Assembly: GCA_020442465.1 (NCBI GenBank)
Contig: JAGRJY010000178.1
Location: forward strand, 1-64,000
DNA length: 64,000 nucleotides
Direction of reading: 5' to 3'
DNA from: Lysobacterales bacterium
GTDB lineage: Bacteria > Pseudomonadota > Gammaproteobacteria > Xanthomonadales > Xanthomonadaceae
Below, one piece after another: positions 63,356 to 64,000 of this stretch (its first letter is position 1; every line of letters starts with the position of its first letter). Position numbers and translations under genes: made by a program. A model generated the notes under the pieces. That model did no database searches, was not told the origin of the DNA, and was given only the letters and a program-made list of their open reading frames with translations.

Positions 63356-64000
63356 TCAACCCAGTCGCTGATCGAGCTCCAGTTCGACCATACGGCCGAG
63401 ATCATCGAGCACGCGCCATTCCTCGTCATCCAGCCGGCGGGGGCGATGATCGGCGACGCACAAGGTGCCGACGCAGGCACCGTTCGACAGCCACAGTGGG
63501 CGCCCGGCGTAGAAACGCACGCGCGGACCGGCAATCACCGCAGGGTTATCGGCGAAGCGCTCGTCGAGCAGCGTATCCGGCACCACGAACAGCTCACGCT
63601 GATGGATGGCGTGGGCGCAGAACGACACGTCGCGAGCGGTCTCGCTGATGCCTTCCAGACCGATGCAGGACTTGAACCACTGCCGGTCGCGGTCGACCAG
63701 ACTGACCAGCGAAATCGGCACATCGAGCGCCGCAGCCGCGAGGCGGGTGAACCGATCGAAACGCTCTTCCTGCGGCGTGTCGAGAATCTGCAGCGCGTGC
63801 AGCGCCGCCAGGCGTGCCGATTCGTTTTCGGGCATGCGGGCGTTCTGCCAGCGGCATTGGCCGCGCAGCAACCAGGCACGCAAACGGGTGCGCGCGTACT
63901 CGCGAGAGAACGGCGCCACCAGCCAGTCGGCGGTGATGGCGGTACCGCCCGACGGCATGCTCGACACCGCGCCGACCAGGGTCGGACCCTGGCGATCAGC
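63356..64000 (-). CDS. GAF-domain protein, N-terminus cut by the window edge
   Basis: The frame is open to the last base, so the real start lies outside. The visible 215 residues end with a complete GAF domain: RLAALHALQILDTPQEERFDRF (in part), LVSLVDRDRQWFKS, VSFCAHAIHQRELFVV and GACVGTLCVADHRPR. This GAF subtype usually sits in front of GGDEF, histidine kinase or similar output domains, but here the stop follows the GAF domain at once. The upstream part (VSSMPSGGTAITADWLVAPF) is not identified. Ligand and role are unknown. Confidence 0.8.
   Translation of the reverse strand, partial: ADRQGPTLVGAVSSMPSGGTAITADWLVAPFSREYARTRLRAWLLRGQCRWQNARMPENESARLAALHALQILDTPQEERFDRFTRLAAAALDVPISLVSLVDRDRQWFKSCIGLEGISETARDVSFCAHAIHQRELFVVPDTLLDERFADNPAVIAGPRVRFYAGRPLWLSNGACVGTLCVADHRPRRLDDEEWRVLDDLGRMVELELDQRLG

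Overview
The window is GC-rich chromosomal DNA with almost back-to-back genes and no rRNA, tRNA, insertion sequence, phage or CRISPR signal that I could recognise. The gene families (TonB-dependent receptor, Amt/GlnK, PBP1C with alpha-2-macroglobulin, type II NADH dehydrogenase, DUF2145, DUF2237, DUF938) and the palindromic CCTGTAGGAG repeats point to a free-living gammaproteobacterium, most likely of the Xanthomonadales/Lysobacterales. That placement is inference from gene content, not from a marker gene.

Layout. 1-800: a REP/BIME-like palindromic repeat array and no gene. 0.8-4.8 kb: an XRE-type regulator divergent from a secreted protein plus a DUF2145 protein, then YiaA, a GFA-family zinc protein and two small proteins. 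5.1-12.1 kb: a NarL-type two-component pair, a FecA-like TonB receptor with a long structured leader, and a BaeSR-like pair. 12.3-14.6 kb: an animal-type haem peroxidase and a Spy/CpxP-like periplasmic protein, downstream of and divergent from the BaeSR-like pair. 14.9-27 kb: two giant secreted proteins (a reprolysin-like metalloprotease and a 14-repeat RCC1 protein) that share a tandem C-terminal module; between them lies a compact arsenic operon, arsR-arsI-arsC-aquaglyceroporin, with an operator-like inverted repeat.

27-41 kb: an alpha/beta hydrolase, the PBP1C/alpha-2-macroglobulin pair (envelope defence and repair), type II NADH dehydrogenase, a lipoprotein, a dodecin and katG with a clear terminator. 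41.5-47.2 kb: a likely operon of an SGNH hydrolase, a very large patatin-like protein whose catalytic Ser and Asp are about 860 residues apart across a polytopic membrane region, and a lipoprotein. This is the least explained set of genes in the window. 47.3-53.8 kb: palindrome-rich noncoding DNA, a small HExxH membrane protein, a MerR/DUF2938/DUF2798 cluster with a perfect operator palindrome, and several small housekeeping or unknown genes.

54-58.3 kb: a 7TM sensor kinase whose tail overlaps the amt-glnK operon coming the other way. glnK has a clear sigma-54 promoter and two NtrC-like sites. 58.5-64 kb: a secreted amidohydrolase, a CnoX-like thioredoxin, a polytopic membrane protein, a DUF4442 protein, and a GAF-domain gene cut by the window edge.

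Recurring themes are envelope stress and protection (BaeSR-like, Spy-like, PBP1C/A2M, CnoX), oxidant defence (haem peroxidase, KatG), metal and arsenic handling, and nitrogen control. Start codons were moved from the longest open frame to the site best supported by a ribosome binding site, a signal peptide or the expected family start.
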